Positions 23,610-36,490 of a stretch of DNA of 64,000 nucleotides are shown one piece after another. Under the pieces are notes generated by a model. The model saw nothing but the letters and a program-made list of their open reading frames with translations. It searched no databases and had not been told where the DNA came from. Every line of letters begins with the position of its first letter. The first letter of the stretch is position 1. This stretch comes from Diorhabda sublineata (taxonomy: Eukaryota; Arthropoda; Insecta; Coleoptera; Chrysomelidae). The stretch is from the NCBI RefSeq assembly GCF_026230105.1, contig NC_079485.1, forward strand, positions 27,261,572 through 27,325,571. Direction: 5' to 3'. The position numbers and the translations under genes are program-made.

Positions 23610-26361
23610 ATGGTGTTATTGAATTCTTGTTGGTCTCCATGTATTTGGACTGATAACTTAAAATCTGGGTGCAATGCAATTGCATTTTATACTGGAGCAA
23701 TGAGTTTAGTATTAATAACGTTTATTATATTTGATATGACTGGTGGAGACTCGACACAATTATACAATCCTTTATTTGAAGCAGATGTTCGATTATGTGA
23801 GTAAATAAGTATTATCTTTGTATGTTCATACATTATTTTGGGTTAGTATTGAATGTTTATATTTGTATCCTTTTTGTATACAGTGAAGGGTGTATCAAAA
23901 ATTCATACGTAAGGTATAAACAATGTTAGTTCTTAACATACATTTTTCTCTATGAACTATTGATGGACATATTACCTCAAAGTTACAAATATAAATTGGT
24001 TTTTCATTCATGTTTTTTAACATTTCAGTTAGATTTGATTTTTTATGTATCAATACAATTTCAAAGAGCATCCATATCAGTTTATTGTATCAACGGTTTA
24101 AAATTTATGAATAAAAAACATTTTTTGTGCAACTTTTGTAGTATTTTACTCAGAATCCTAGTAGAGAAAAAATTTACACGAAATTAATATTTTTTATAAT
24201 TATGAATCTATAGATCATCCTGCATGTGAAGCTTTGCTTATGTAATGTTTTTTTGTAGCTATGCAAGTGATAGGATCTCTTCTGATTATTTATTTTATGC
24301 TACTAATAGCAGCCTCATTCTCCCTTGTGTGGGGTATAAGGCAAATGATAAGAGGTTTTATGGTGCCATGGATGGTTGGTTTTGGAATTGCTATTTTGTT
24401 TCAACTTGTCTTTGGCTTGTGGTTGATTGGAGGTTATTATATTTATGTGAGTAATTTCTTGGGTAAAAAGTATTCAGATACTTTTTATCCTTTATACACA
24501 TAACACTTATTGAATTAATACTGTGTATCCAAATAAATCAGTCTTATATTAGTTAACAATTTGAAATTAAGTTTTAGAATAGTAGTTTGCAAAATTGATG
24601 TCATTTCATAAGATTTATTGGATAACAAAAACAAATTGAATCTTTGGAATGAAATTTTGCATATTCTCTTTGGTTACTGAATTATTGCAATGATCTAGAA
24701 ATTATATTAATAATGTTAACTTAAGAAAATGACTGATAAGTTCTGTCATTATTAGTATAAAATTCTATGATTATTTGTTTTAGAAATTACTTGTTATTAC
24801 ACTAATTGAGAATATGTTTTTGCCTTAAAAGTATTAAGTATATATATAATAATCCCTATGCTGGAGCTAGAACTTATACAGTAAAAAAAGTGATATAACT
24901 CAGAAGCATAAACTCACCTGTTTAAGAAAGATCACTGAAAACTGGTAATTAGAACTGAACCTACAATTTTTAAAGGTTCATGAAGATATGAAGTAATGGA
25001 TTATGTCCAAGACAATGTTCGATGAACATTAGAGCTATAATAATGTAATTGACTCACACATTATGTCCAACCAACTTAATTCAGTGCTATGTTGACATTT
25101 TTTTAATGACAATTTGCCCCTGCCATTTCTTGATCAAACTCCATTAGCAATTTGTTGAGTTGCTGGCTCCAAGTGATAACTTTATTATCTAAATTATCCA
25201 ATTCTTCGACTTGAAGGAATATTTTGTATTACATCATTTATTTTTCTAGGATTCTTGATAGAAAAGGTTTACTTCAAATGCGTTGAGAGATTTAGTAGCC
25301 CTCCTTTATGCCGATATGACATTTATAAATGAGAACATACTACATAGTTCCTGATTCGATTAGCAATTGTGCAAAAATTTGCATTGAAGTAGAAATCGAT
25401 TTGTTTAACTACCTTTTGTAACTTAATTTCTTGTTATATAACAACTATTTATTTTTAATGAAGTTCACATTTTGAATCTGTTTTTATCAATAAATATAAC
25501 CAAAGACTTATTTTATTCTTACAATTTAATTTGTTTTTATCTGATGTTGGTTGTACAAAAGGGACAGAAGCACACTATAGATAATTCAAAATAGAATTTG
25601 ATAGAACATTTGATGGTACTGTCTTCGGAGAAGTTAATCTTTACCTCCTAGTAGAAAACATTTAACTGACATTGGTACATATTATATTAACAGGTGCTAG
25701 TTTTTAATTTCAAACAACTATTGGTGCATTCTACTAAGTATTCACGGCGCCTTTTGGGCGAGAACGTCACTCGGGATGTCACGACTACCCTAGTCAAGAG
25801 ATGGGTCAAAGCAAGCATTGAAAGAATAGGCGGAATTTTTAAAAATCAAGCTACGCAAATTGTAACCATAAAAATCGACCAAATATTTTACTATTGCCGC
25901 AGAAGATCTTTTGATCTTTCTTTAATGTAAATCAGTTGAGCACTAAAAAACTCAATGACTTACAAATTATAACATAATCTCAAAAAGCTTTCGATTCATT
26001 TTTTCTATGCTCAAAACATCTTGCGAGCCATTTCACTTGGGTTAACGCTCTGGACTAAGTAGAACAGGAAAGATCGTGGTCGACGTGAGTGCTTAGTGGA
26101 ATGCACTTTATGTAGCAACTAGCCCTTTGTTAAAAACTGATATAAAAATATTCAATATGTTCTTTTTCAGCTTGACACAGTTCTATACTCTTTGGTTATA
26201 TGGAGTTGGATGGTATACAATGTAAGATCATCAGGTATTTAACAAAAACTTTCAATTTATCATATTTTTTGTTTTAGGCATATTGTTGGCTAGTTGTTTA
26301 TTCACAATACAAAGTTATTAAAAAGTTGCAGTCGCCGAATATTGAGCTACTGTGGCCATAA
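23610..26361 (+). CDS. Four-pass membrane protein (LAPTM4/DUF4728-like)
   Basis: Four coding exons, 23610-23796, 24259-24446, 26171-26221 and 26278-26361, with GT/AG junctions in consistent phase, give 169 residues. A Cys-rich start (MVLLNSCWSPCIWTDNLKSG) precedes four hydrophobic segments: about 22-42 (AFYTGAMSLVLITFIIF), 65-88 (VIGSLLIIYFMLLIAASFSL), 97-125 (VPWMVGFGIAILFQLVFGLW) and 131-155 (VLYSLVIWSWMVYN). A loop with sequon-free polar residues lies between the first two, and the C-terminus is short and cytosolic-looking (KKLQSPNIELLWP). Layout and length match the small tetraspan family annotated in insects as DUF4728 or LAPTM4-like; substrate and exact role are unknown. A polyadenylation signal candidate AATAAA lies at 26594-26599. 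The 1.7-kb second-to-third exon intron holds repeat-like sequence. It converges with Crk. Confidence 0.88.
24447..26170. other. Large intron of the four-pass membrane protein gene
   Basis: Contains a GC-richer patch at about 25740-25830 (cacggcgccttttgggcgag) with an open stretch at 25694-25930 of no recognisable family. It is probably a decayed repeat, but no ends were found. Confidence 0.35.
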
Positions 26362-27345
26362 CTATCTAATATATATATTTTCATAATATTTTCCGTCCAC
26401 ATATAGACTGTTTATAAAGTTGTTTATATGTATATTAAGCATGTTTTTTTCTGTATTAATTGACAATTTAGATGTAGTTTTTAATATATTTGTATTTTTG
26501 GTAAATGTTTTTTTTTAAATTCAGTATAAGTCCACTTCTTTCCCATCATTTCATAATCTATTGCAGTAAAAAAACAGTATTTACACAGACATTAATAAAT
26601 GTCATTGGACTATTTTAAATTCCACCAGAGTACAAAAAAAAATATAAATGAAGACATGTTTTTAGTGTAACATTTCTGTATATATATTCAAATAATCCAC
26701 TAATTTTTTTTTCATGAGTCAACTATATACTGTTTCAAACGCAGCCCTATACATGCAAAACAAATGCATTTGTGCTGATAAATGGAAAGATGAATTTATT
26801 AAATTTTTTATTTTTAAATTATACTGTATCTAGCTATTTGCAACACTGCACTAACTACAACCATAACATTTTATCAGTAATGTGAAGGTTTAATTTAAAT
26901 TGTGTCAACTTCCAGATTTTCAGGGACGAAATTGTTTCTTTTTTAACTTCAAATTATCCAAGCATATCATATACCACGAATCCATGTAATCTGACTTGTC
27001 TCAAAGAAACAGTTTTATATATATTTGAGGTTAAAACAAAACGAGATACTGAATCATAAATCTTTTATTGGTGAAAAAGCTGAAATGCTTAATCTGCAAT
27101 AAAATAAAGAGACCAAAATACTGATATGTAATTAATAAAAATATAAATTGAATATAACAGCGCAGCTGTATATTTTCACATAAATAAATCAAGATAGTAT
27201 GTATATATATATTTATATGTATATAAAGATGGGATTAATGTTAGTGCCAATTACAATTAAAATCAATAAATATACAATAAAAATTCGAGCTCTATACAAA
27301 TAGCAAAATATTTAAAAAAATTTACATCTCGGAGTATATGAATAA

Positions 27346-29470
27346 CTAACTTTCATTTTCTTCATCCAAAAATTCAACATGGGTGAATGGAAAGTATCCA
27401 GTTTTACCGTTAAGTTCCCCTTCCCATTGTCCATTTATATTAGTTTTTGTCACAGTTATGACATCGCCTATTTCTAATTTTAAAGCAGTATCATCATAAG
27501 CATTTGGAATTCTTACTTGTTTGACTCGCGCTTTTGCTGGTAGTTTTCGCTAAAATAAAAATTTCTCATAAATATTAACTTTCAAGATTCATAATTATCA
27601 CCAATACATTTCAATAAGCACACATGCTGTAGACCATTACATATATTTAAAATATTTGAAAAATCTAAATATTTTTTTTGTGAATGTTGAAATGATTATA
27701 ACATTTTATAATTATGATACTGATAAAATGCTATAAAAAATCGAGGATTAAAAAATTATCATTTATCAAGAGATCAGTCGAAGTTAATTTACATATAAGG
27801 ACCAGATTGATAGGTCTCTACTTGATTTGACAGACCTGCATAAGTAGATTATATAGAGGAACTGAATTTTTCATTAAAATGTATCCTTCATTTTCACCCA
27901 CTGACTTATGAAAAAGTTTTGAATAAAGGTAAATTAGGCGTGCATAAAATGCTATCCGATATCTGTAGTTCATGTTTCAGTAGAATAGTTTCTGTGCTTT
28001 CTGTGTATCTATGTTTTATCGACTAATTCTTTTATATACCTTATCTGTTTGCTTAGGGGTCATGACTATGCAGATAATTACGAGTAAATACACAATTATA
28101 AAATTGTGGAAAATGTGTTTAAAAACAATTTAATCTAAAATTACTACTCTAAAAATTCCACATGGCTCATTATAACCAATAGTTAATTTTAAGCATTAAG
28201 AAATGAAATGTTTCTAGACTCAGCCGACTCAACCTAGAGTTTCTTTTAGAAAATCACTTTCTTAAAATAATTATTATCAACTTATATATTTATATGTTAG
28301 AATATTTTCTCTTTCTCTTGTACCAAGTCTGTAATAGGATTTAGGTGGTATCTCACTTCTACCTGTGTTGTGCTCACCATTGGTCACAGATAAGAGGGAC
28401 CTACAGCTTAACAACAGATATGAGAGTCTATACTAAGCACCATATACTGTCAGTGGTTTGTCATTGCCTTTTAATAGGTGGCGTGTTGAATTTATATTTT
28501 CAATGTTGTTCAGATCAATCTTTGATCCAGGCTGATCTGTGTTAGGACCATTGCACTGCACTACAATGACCACAAAAAAAACTTGAAAAAAATAACCCTA
28601 ACAGATTAGGTTTTTGAAGAAAACCCAGATTATTGTTAACTTTTGCAAAAAAGGATCTGAAAGTTCTGAAATTGATATATATTTAAAAAAAATACAAATA
28701 TTTTGTAAAACATGCAAAAATAATGGAGAACTAAGGGGAAAAAGATGTTTACTAAAGACAAAAAGCATGCATTAATGCAAAAAACAACTGAAGAGTTGAG
28801 TTAAAATGATTTTTTTATATGGTTGTGAAAGCGTAAAAAGCAAGAAATTTATGATATTCATGTCATTACAACATTTAGAATATTTCCCAAGACATACATA
28901 TTATTCTGCTTGCTCATTCAATGGATCAAAATTTCTTACATCCCATAAGATAAGAAAAGGTTAAATGCAATTGCATTGGAAAAAATATTAAATATTACAC
29001 TTTCCAACACTAACCTGCATTTGGTTCCTTTTGGCTGCTTCTGATTGTAAAGAAATATTACTAGCTGGACCACCTGATCCAGGCCTAGGGATTTCTACAG
29101 GAGAGTGATTTTCTTCTATCTAAAATAACAATACGATTCCAGTAATAGAAAAATGTATTATTTAGATAATAAACTTTTGTAGTCAAGATACCAATGATAT
29201 TTTTTTGAACATATTTGAATGATTACACAGCAGGAGTAGTTTCTGAATGGTAAATGTTGAGATTTTGAAAGCTTTAGATGTATAAAGCAAAAAATTAAGC
29301 TAAGCATATTCTAGTTAATAAAAAAAATTATTATTTAAGCCAGCTGATATCTTTGAATAAATTCTATACTTAAGATAAAAATGTTAGTTTATGAAATATT
29401 TTAAATCATTAATTTCTAGGTACTGACTCTTTTATATCTAATTTAATAATAATTCAGTTGTTGGAATTGA

Positions 29471-29546
<76 letters not shown>

Positions 29547-31502
29547 GATCTAGAATCACTAGATCACTATCATCACAATCACTAGAGAATTGTACTTTCA
29601 CAACTATGGGTACTTATTTCTTATACTAAATAATAAGGAAGATTATTAGAGGGGATATTTTTATGAAGTTTATATTTTTATATTTTGGGAGTGACTATAA
29701 GGAATTAGGATAATTAATTTCCTCTCCTACCCTATCCAATATGAACAAAGAATAGTTTTGGAAGGTAAGTGAGGTTAATTACATCACATGTCTAAGTACA
29801 TAAATTAAAAAACACCACTTAACCCTCACTTCCCTTCCAAAACTACCGTGTATTCCATGAGAGGTGGTGACTTGAAATTAATCATCTTTCAAAATACATA
29901 CTCTACATAATCATTTGGCAAATGGTTTTAGAAAAAGGTTCTTAATTCACCTCTTAATAGGGATGTGTGTACCTTATTTCTCAGTATTAGAAAAAAGTGT
30001 ATATGAAAAGTTACTTCGGATGTATGATCAGTTTCAGAAACTGATAAACACAATTCTAAACCACCTTCTTTGAACAAATTTTGTTGATCTTGGATCTAAT
30101 GTTTTATACAATGTTCATGCACAATTTTCCTTCATATTTATGTGTATTTATTTCAACAAGGATGTATCTTGAAGAAACTCATTAGATTTCAATACATATC
30201 ATTAAATCTATTGTATGCTTAAGTGTTTTTAAAGTCAATCAAATTTTGCAATAAATTGACTCCCATGAGTAAGAAAAAGAAAGTAAGGGGTAACTACATT
30301 GGAATTTCTAAAGCTGTTGGTGATGCAAGTTACACAGTGTAATTGTGAGTGTTATATTGTTCAGTATGAAAAAATAATTCAATAATAGAAGCTAGTAACA
30401 TTTGAGACTACTTCAATATTACACAACTTACTTTTTGAACATATGGTACAGGAATTGAACCAGTTCTACCATTCTTATCCCTTGCAGTCCACCATTGTTC
30501 TTCATCTTTGAACAATATTGTTAATATATCTCCTTTCTTAAAACTAAGATCATCCTTTTCCTGAAAAATTTCATTAAAAATTCACATCAGTTATAGGACA
30601 ATATTTTGCTTTTTATTACAAAAATATATATTACCTTACTATCGAAGTCAAATTTTGCTATAACTTTTTCAACCTTTTTACTAGCAGGTCTAATTAGAGG
30701 AGTGGTATCTAAGTAGTGTACTTTATAAAAGCATAATAAGTCTGGTATATTCTTAAAAAAATTATCCCCAATTTTATAGCGTGGTTGATCTTGTAGTTGT
30801 GTTTTATTTATTATATAATGACTAACTTTACTGTCCTCCCTGAAACAATATTTATATAATAAATTATGGTCCATGGTATTGTATACTTCATAAATTAACA
30901 GTAAACCTGGTACATTATCAAATTTGTAACATATATGGGTTTTGTGTACAGGTAATATTATCAACTATTTTACTAGTAGAGAATTTTTGCAGCAAACAAT
31001 TCTTTCAATTTAAATATGTTTATTAACTACTTCAATTATATTAAATTTATGAATTTGTAATAATTTTGGTAGAACATTTGGATTTCTAAATATATTCAAA
31101 ATCAAGTCAACAAATTATAATTGAGTAATACCCAACAATTAGTCATAATTATAGCATTTCTAGATAATAAAGAATACTGTCTACATGTAACTACTATTAA
31201 AACTTAAGATGTAGTGTCATTATTTTATCATTTTCCACAGATCCATAAGTAAAAATGACTTTGTTAAGATTATTTTTGGATATACTTACTTAACACATAA
31301 AACATAATCTCCTAAACAAGTTGCACTATCTCTCACAAGAAACACACCACCTTCTCGTTCCTCCATGAGTAAATTTGTAGCTTCATGTCTGCCTATGGCC
31401 CCAAAATACCAACTACAAATTACAATTCGATGGGTAATTGATAAAACAGATATTTTCTAATACTTACGAATCCTTATCCTCGTGATCAAATGAACTAGCC
31501 AT
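27346..31502 (-). CDS. Crk: Crk adaptor protein (SH2-SH3-SH3)
   Basis: Signalling adaptor that links phosphotyrosine sites to guanine-exchange factors and cytoskeletal regulators such as the DOCK180/Myoblast city group. Six coding exons, 31468-31502, 31290-31412, 30635-30839, 30432-30560, 29015-29119 and 27346-27549, all joined in frame, give 266 residues, close to the fly protein. It starts MASSFDHEDKDSWYFGAIGR. The SH2 domain (about 12-105) has the phosphotyrosine-binding FLVRDS motif and HYIINK. The first SH3 (about 108-163) has the ALYDF-like AKFDFDSKEKDDLSF and the WW of EEQWWTARD. A Pro-containing linker (VEIPRPGSGG) precedes the second SH3 (about 202-260, NAYDDTALKLEIGDVITVTK and GYFPFTHVEF). 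A minus-strand AATAAA at 27069-27064 is a plausible polyadenylation signal. No breaks. Confidence 0.97.
29474..29542. repeat. (TA)n microsatellite in Crk intron
   Basis: About 34 uninterrupted AT dinucleotides inside the intron between the first SH3 exon and the linker exon of Crk. Confidence 0.98.
29707..29892. mobile_element. Short palindromic element (MITE-like) in Crk intron
   Basis: Arms agttttggaaggtaagtga (from 29754) and its near-complement ending at 29844 form a hairpin with a 40-base loop. The similarity continues outward with lower identity to about 29707 (gataattaatttc) and 29892. No target duplication fixed. Confidence 0.5.
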
Positions 31503-33678
31503 ATCTACTTAATTTAATTATTTTCTAAATCCACCTTATAATAATAAATTTAGCATGTTTGAAATTTGGACCCACTTAAAGAACTAAGTTACAGAATACA
31601 TTATACTATTAGAACGACTCACAAAGATAATACTAATTAAAGTACTCATAAAATTATTCTTATTAATAGTAATTGTTTTTAATTAATATTTTTTGGTTAA
31701 ATGTGTGGAAATTTCTTCATTCTGATTGAAATACCACTAATTATGCACTGTTTTAAAAATGTAACTGCAGCGTTTGAACTAATTTTTAAACTTATTAGTA
31801 ATTGAATTTAAAACATATTAATTGTGTTATTAACGAAACCTTCCAATGTCACGAATATGGCGACTTCTGTATCTACATGTCAATTGTCAATGTCGTCTTG
31901 TCATTATCTGCGTCTTTTTTCGAATTAATACTAGTAGAAATTTCCACTTGGAGCGTTTAGCTATACAATTTTCGTCTTAAGGAAGCACTATATTTTAAAA
32001 TAACCAAAAAACAAACATTGAGGAAATTGAATGATAAAATTTATATTTTACATTTTCATTTATTAACAAATATAGTCCTGTAAAAATAATTCGATTGTTT
32101 TATGATGTAGAAATTTCTGTAGCTTATGATTGTACAATATATGCGATAGATGGCAGGTATGTCTCAAAAATGCACATTAAAAATCCGCTGAAAGTTGATC
32201 TACACCATTTAAAAAATCTCAAAAATGTGATTATACGTACATTGTGTTAAACAAAAATTAGGTTCCTACATGAAAATGTCGATTAGGTTATGAAAAAATT
32301 ATAAATGGTGTAAACGTAATATATTTAACTCAAATTATTTATTTCGTAAATTGGGTACATGTGTGGTTAACTGATTCATTACTTTCAATTACAACATTTT
32401 CTTTAACTGATAGCTATCTAAAATAATCAATTCTTAGAAATTTCTCTATATATAATTAGACGTCCACAGAAAAACAATTCTTACAAATGGCAGTGAAGCA
32501 TTGACCTGAGAACTGCGGAATTCTACCTGTACGAAATAAAGGTTTTATTATTATTTAGTTATACGTTATATGTAACAGTGTAGTAAAATGTATTGATTCT
32601 ATCGAATTGTTGATGAAACCGCGAAATATTTCCGGTTTAAGCATTTGAATGATTAACATTAATAATTAGCTTGAAGCAAGGCAGTGGCGGTTGGCGATGT
32701 TTTCAAAAAACTTACCTCATAAAAGTTTCGTCGTCTTTGTCAAGTTTCCATTTATTTCAACGACTTTCCTTCTGAAGTGATGGATTGTTGGAGCGATTAC
32801 CACATCAGAAAAATGTGAATTATCAAGCACTACTTTACGTCTTTACCGAGGGTCTACAGTACGATTTTCCGTTTATTGTCTTAGAATAATTTTTTGAACA
32901 ACAGTGTCTTCTAATACGCAAACTCAAATACTCTAGATCGGGAATCCCTATTTCCGTCCTTTACTTTATCGCCACCTAAAAGTAAGCGGAAAAAACCACA
33001 AATCCAATAATTTTGCCATAAATTTCCTGAGTAAATTTTCTTTTGTAGCTTTTCCCTTGATTCCAACAGCTTTTCCCATAATAATATTTATGAATGGTCT
33101 ACGTTTCGTTTTCAATTCCGTCTTTTCTTAGATCCGGTTAGATGAGTTAGTACGTAAAGGATATGAATCTACCTCACCTATTATTTTGAATTATTGATTT
33201 ATTGTGTACCCCGAAACTGTTTACTAGTCAAGTAGCAATGACGTTGCAAAGTGAGCTACTTGTCTGGGGGCTACGCTGGTTACCTATTCTAAATTTAAGA
33301 AGCTTCAATGTAAGTACCGCAACCTTTGTCTATGTCAGAAGTTTCTTTGATGTTCTTCGGATAGTAGTTCACTGTAATTCAGTTCAAATCGTCCTAAAGA
33401 ACTAGACAGTTTAGAAAGTCGTGAAAAAAGCTATTTACTCCGAACCTAACCTAACGTGTATTACCCGTTGCGCTGGATTGAATGAATCGGAATATATTTG
33501 AATTTTTCAATTGGTCGACTTTACTAAGGGTTGGCTTTTGGTTTGCAGCTTTTTTATCAATGTCAAGATTATTATTATCCAAATTATCATCAATTTTTTT
33601 AGTTTTTACATTATACTTTTGGCCATATTCTCAGTCCCGATAACGAGTAGATGAGTATTCGAAAGCCTGGAATGTATA
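31503..33678. other. Crk 5' region and intergenic stretch
   Basis: Crk 5' UTR and promoter probably lie between 31503 and about 31930; a GC-richer patch is at 31850-31930. The rest is AT-rich with no recognisable gene. The open stretch at 33202-33405 shows no family features. Confidence 0.3.
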
Positions 33679-33682
33679 TTAA

Positions 33683-33918
33683 CACGTTGACCGCCATGTG
33701 ATGCACGTCTATTCCTGTTCGCTGCGAAGCACGGATGCATCGCGTGGCGCCAGCATGGAAAATTTGTCTTTGGGGCCGCGCAATGCACTCTTGCTTCGCA
33801 CTTAAAAAATATACTTACAGACCAAATAAAGTCTTATTATGGAATGAACGTTTAAAACAAAAAAAAAGCTCCGGCTCCAGAAATGTTAAAAATGATTGCC
33901 ATTACGGCAGTCAACGTG
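33683..33918. mobile_element. piggyBac-type MITE flanked by TTAA
   Basis: TTAA at 33679-33682 is followed by CACGTTGACCGCC. The right end (reverse complement CACGTTGACTGCC) is followed by TTAA at 33919-33922. 236 bp, GC-rich interior (gaagcacggatgcatcgcg), no coding capacity. TTAA duplication and inverted ends of this type are characteristic of piggyBac-related non-autonomous elements. Confidence 0.85.
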
Positions 33919-33952
33919 TTAATAACAATATAATTTGGAATTCCATTGCAGC

Positions 33953-34481
33953 AAATTTTGGAAAATGAAAACTCTTCATTAAACTGTAAATCAAGCTTTC
34001 GGGAAGTGTTTCTCACATCATCAGGGAAACTACAAAGTAAGTTAAAAAATCAAACTAAATGTGAAAAAGGTGTATTTAAATATATATTATGGAATTGACT
34101 CAAGTTCAATTCTTCAAATTCGTGAATATGTAAAAATATATAAAAATATGTATTTAAGATTGACATATACATTTAAATACATATTTTTATATATTCATGA
34201 ATTTGAGCAAATTTTAATTTATTACAACATACATAATACAAGTGTATTTTATATAAAACTTAACTTATACCATGGATTATTCCGATATGATAACACCTAG
34301 GAATTCATCCTCAAATTAAACGTAAGTCAATTTTATAATATATCTTTAAATACACCTTTTTGACACTTTGATTTTTTAAGCTACTTTTCCACTTATATTG
34401 TAGTTTCCTTGATGATGTGAAAAACTCATCCCGAAAGCTTGGATTTATAGTTTAACGAAGAGTTTTCATTTTCCAAAATTT
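33953..34481. mobile_element. Foldback element with arms of about 150 bp
   Basis: The left arm 33953-34105 (aaattttggaaaatgaaaac, tcaagctttcggg, gaaactacaa, aaggtgtatttaaa) is mirrored by the right arm 34326-34481 as reverse complement, with small indels. A second palindrome lies in the centre (about 34120-34210, around aaaaatatgtatttaa). The whole stretch can fold into one long hairpin. No coding sequence. The target duplication is unclear. Confidence 0.85.
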
Positions 34482-34495
34482 TATGCAACCCCAAT

Positions 34496-34715
34496 CAGAG
34501 CCGGATTAGGATTTATAAGGACCGGGGCTAAAATAATGACGGGGCCCCCTTAAGGAATTCGAAAACCCGGAAAAATTCACAAAATAATATCAATACGTTA
34601 GATTTGTGGTATCAACATATCAAAAAATACAGAATGATTTCCAAATGATGGGGCCCTCTTGGACCTGGGGCCCGGGGCTATAGCCCCCCCAAGCCCCTAG
34701 CTTAATCCGGCCCTG
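34496..34715. mobile_element. hAT-type MITE with perfect 8-bp target duplication
   Basis: Ends CAGAGCCGGATTA and (reverse complement of right end) CAGGGCCGGATTA are flanked by identical ACCCCAAT at 34488-34495 and 34716-34723. 220 bp, with GC-rich clusters (gggccccctt, ggggcccggggc). No coding capacity. The exact 8-bp duplication suggests a fairly young insertion. Confidence 0.92.
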
Positions 34716-34723
34716 ACCCCAAT

Positions 34724-35611
34724 TTATTGGTTTTTTTGCTCTAGCTAGTCAACAAAGACTACCCGTTTTGGTACTAGGTTCATTGGTTTACCACCATATC
34801 CCCATCCGTATATATTAGTGAATAATCAAACAAGTTCTTGAAGTATTGCAAGCACATACACCATATTTTGGGGGAAAATGTCGCTATAAAATTAAGATCC
34901 CTTCCCAACAATCAAAGGAACATGGCTGAAAAATTAATAAATGACGTGTTGTTCGAAACTAAAAATACTTCCCTATGCAGGGGATGGTAATTGACACCGC
35001 CATCAAGCGCTGTTCATAATCAGTATCGGGGCTCCATTAATGTTTATACTGAGCTACAACCCCAACATAGTGCTAATGCAGAATTTTCCTTATCTCAGCT
35101 CTTTTCAACTTTTAGTGATAATTTTTAAAAATAAACAAAATAAAAAGCAATATTACATATTTGTATATGTAATTTTTTTTATATATTTAACTACCTTCAA
35201 ATATTCCTGATGAAGAACTGTATAAATGGCATAACAAGTTTCGGGTACTGGTAAACTTTAAATCCTCATAGCTCCTTCCGGTGGGCAGAAATCTAAAATA
35301 TTTGAACCCAAAGGTAACTTTTCATATTTATGTGAACATCATGATCATCCATAAAACGTTGAATTTTTACAAATTTTACCTCAAAGCTGTCTTTTTTTTT
35401 CAATGAAGCAAGTTAACAGTGTCAACAATCCCACGTAAGTGGATTCATCCATCCGTAAGTAATTTCTATAATCATCTGGATTCAGCCGTAGTTTTGTAGT
35501 TCTTCCAATAAATTAACGTGACTCAGTGAACACCTTTTCTTGAGCCATTATTTGCACCAAAATGAGCAAATAATTTAATTTTAGTTTTAGTTTTATTTTT
35601 GGTTAAGCATA
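34724..35611. other. Intergenic stretch, nothing recognised
   Basis: No reading frame, terminal repeat or palindrome of note was found. Confidence 0.3.
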
Positions 35612-35775
35612 GAGCGAGAGACGCCAATAAAGTTAGATCATTATGATCTGACACGACCGAAAGCGAAGATTATACTGGGGCGTAGTATGGTGTGTGCCCT
35701 CGTTAATGTTTCAACCAAATTGTACGATCTTGTCGTTTGATCTTGTCCAACGACGACGCAGTACCGTGAGTAGCC
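35612..35775. mobile_element. Degraded relative of the Harbinger-like element at 1617-2176
   Basis: agcgagagacgccaataaa matches 2094-2112 with one difference, followed by a decayed form of the same right end (gtagtatggtgtgtgccc against cagtatcgtgagtggccc). A second end-like string, cagtaccgtgagtagcc, follows at 35759, suggesting two abutting or nested copies. Confidence 0.6.
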
Positions 35776-36460
35776 AGCTTAAGTCGTATTAATTTGCAAG
35801 TCTGAACAAACGTTGCGGACGAAAAAGCAACCGGCGCGGCACCGGCAAGTCTCGAAGTTTTTATAAGTAATAGCCGCTGAGCTTCTTATAATATTATCTG
35901 CCTCTGTTGATAGAAGTCAAGCCAAGCGTTGTATTGAATATGGAATATGTAAGTTTTTACAAATAACAGTCGCTGAACTTATAATATTATCGGCTGAATT
36001 TCCGAACAACGCCAATGAAATTTTACAGGTAACGTCGATATTTTGAAATTCCCGCGAACTCGCAAGGTCGAAAATCGCGGTCATTTCGTGCGCAGGTAAG
36101 TAGGAGCAGAAATATCCAACCATCAAGAGCACTTTGTTGCCCCTGAAACAGGGGCCTACACCCAAAATATTGAATCCAGCTGAAGGCACATGAGAAGAAG
36201 AATATCGAGGGGGGAATCAGAAGTAACTTGGACCTGCATCTTTGTGAATTTCTCTGGAGACGGCGAGTCCGGTGAAAAAATGTGGATACATTCGATGCAA
36301 TCATTGTGGATATAAAATTTTTGTATTCTGGAAAGAATGATCGACCTCCAATGGAAGAGGATGAGGAAAGTGACTAAATTTTTTTGGAATAAAATTGCTT
36401 TTCATTTATTACTATTGATTTTATTGTTCTTTCGGGAGATCGGGAAATACGTCGATGCTA
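35776..36460. repeat. Repeat-like stretch with a local 45-bp duplication
   Basis: gtttttataagtaatagccg (about 35857) and gtttttacaaataacagtcg (about 35948) begin two diverged copies of a 45-bp unit ending ttataatattatc. The open stretches on the minus strand at 35917-36304 have no recognisable family. Confidence 0.45.
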
Positions 36461-36467
36461 TCGATTC

Positions 36468-36490
36468 GGTTAGGTTAGGTTAGGTTAGGT
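36468..36490 (+). repeat. Short TTAGG tract
   Basis: Four and a half perfect copies of GGTTA/TTAGG, the ancestral insect telomere unit. Too short to call an interstitial telomere. Confidence 0.8.

Noticed and set aside
25694..25930. 78-codon open frame inside the intron of the four-pass membrane protein gene, considered as an extra exon
   Set aside because: The frame already joins perfectly from 24446 to 26171; this stretch has no matching phase and no family similarity.
36468..36490. TTAGG repeats as an interstitial telomere or telomere-associated region
   Set aside because: Only about four and a half units; such short runs arise by chance and there is no subtelomeric context.
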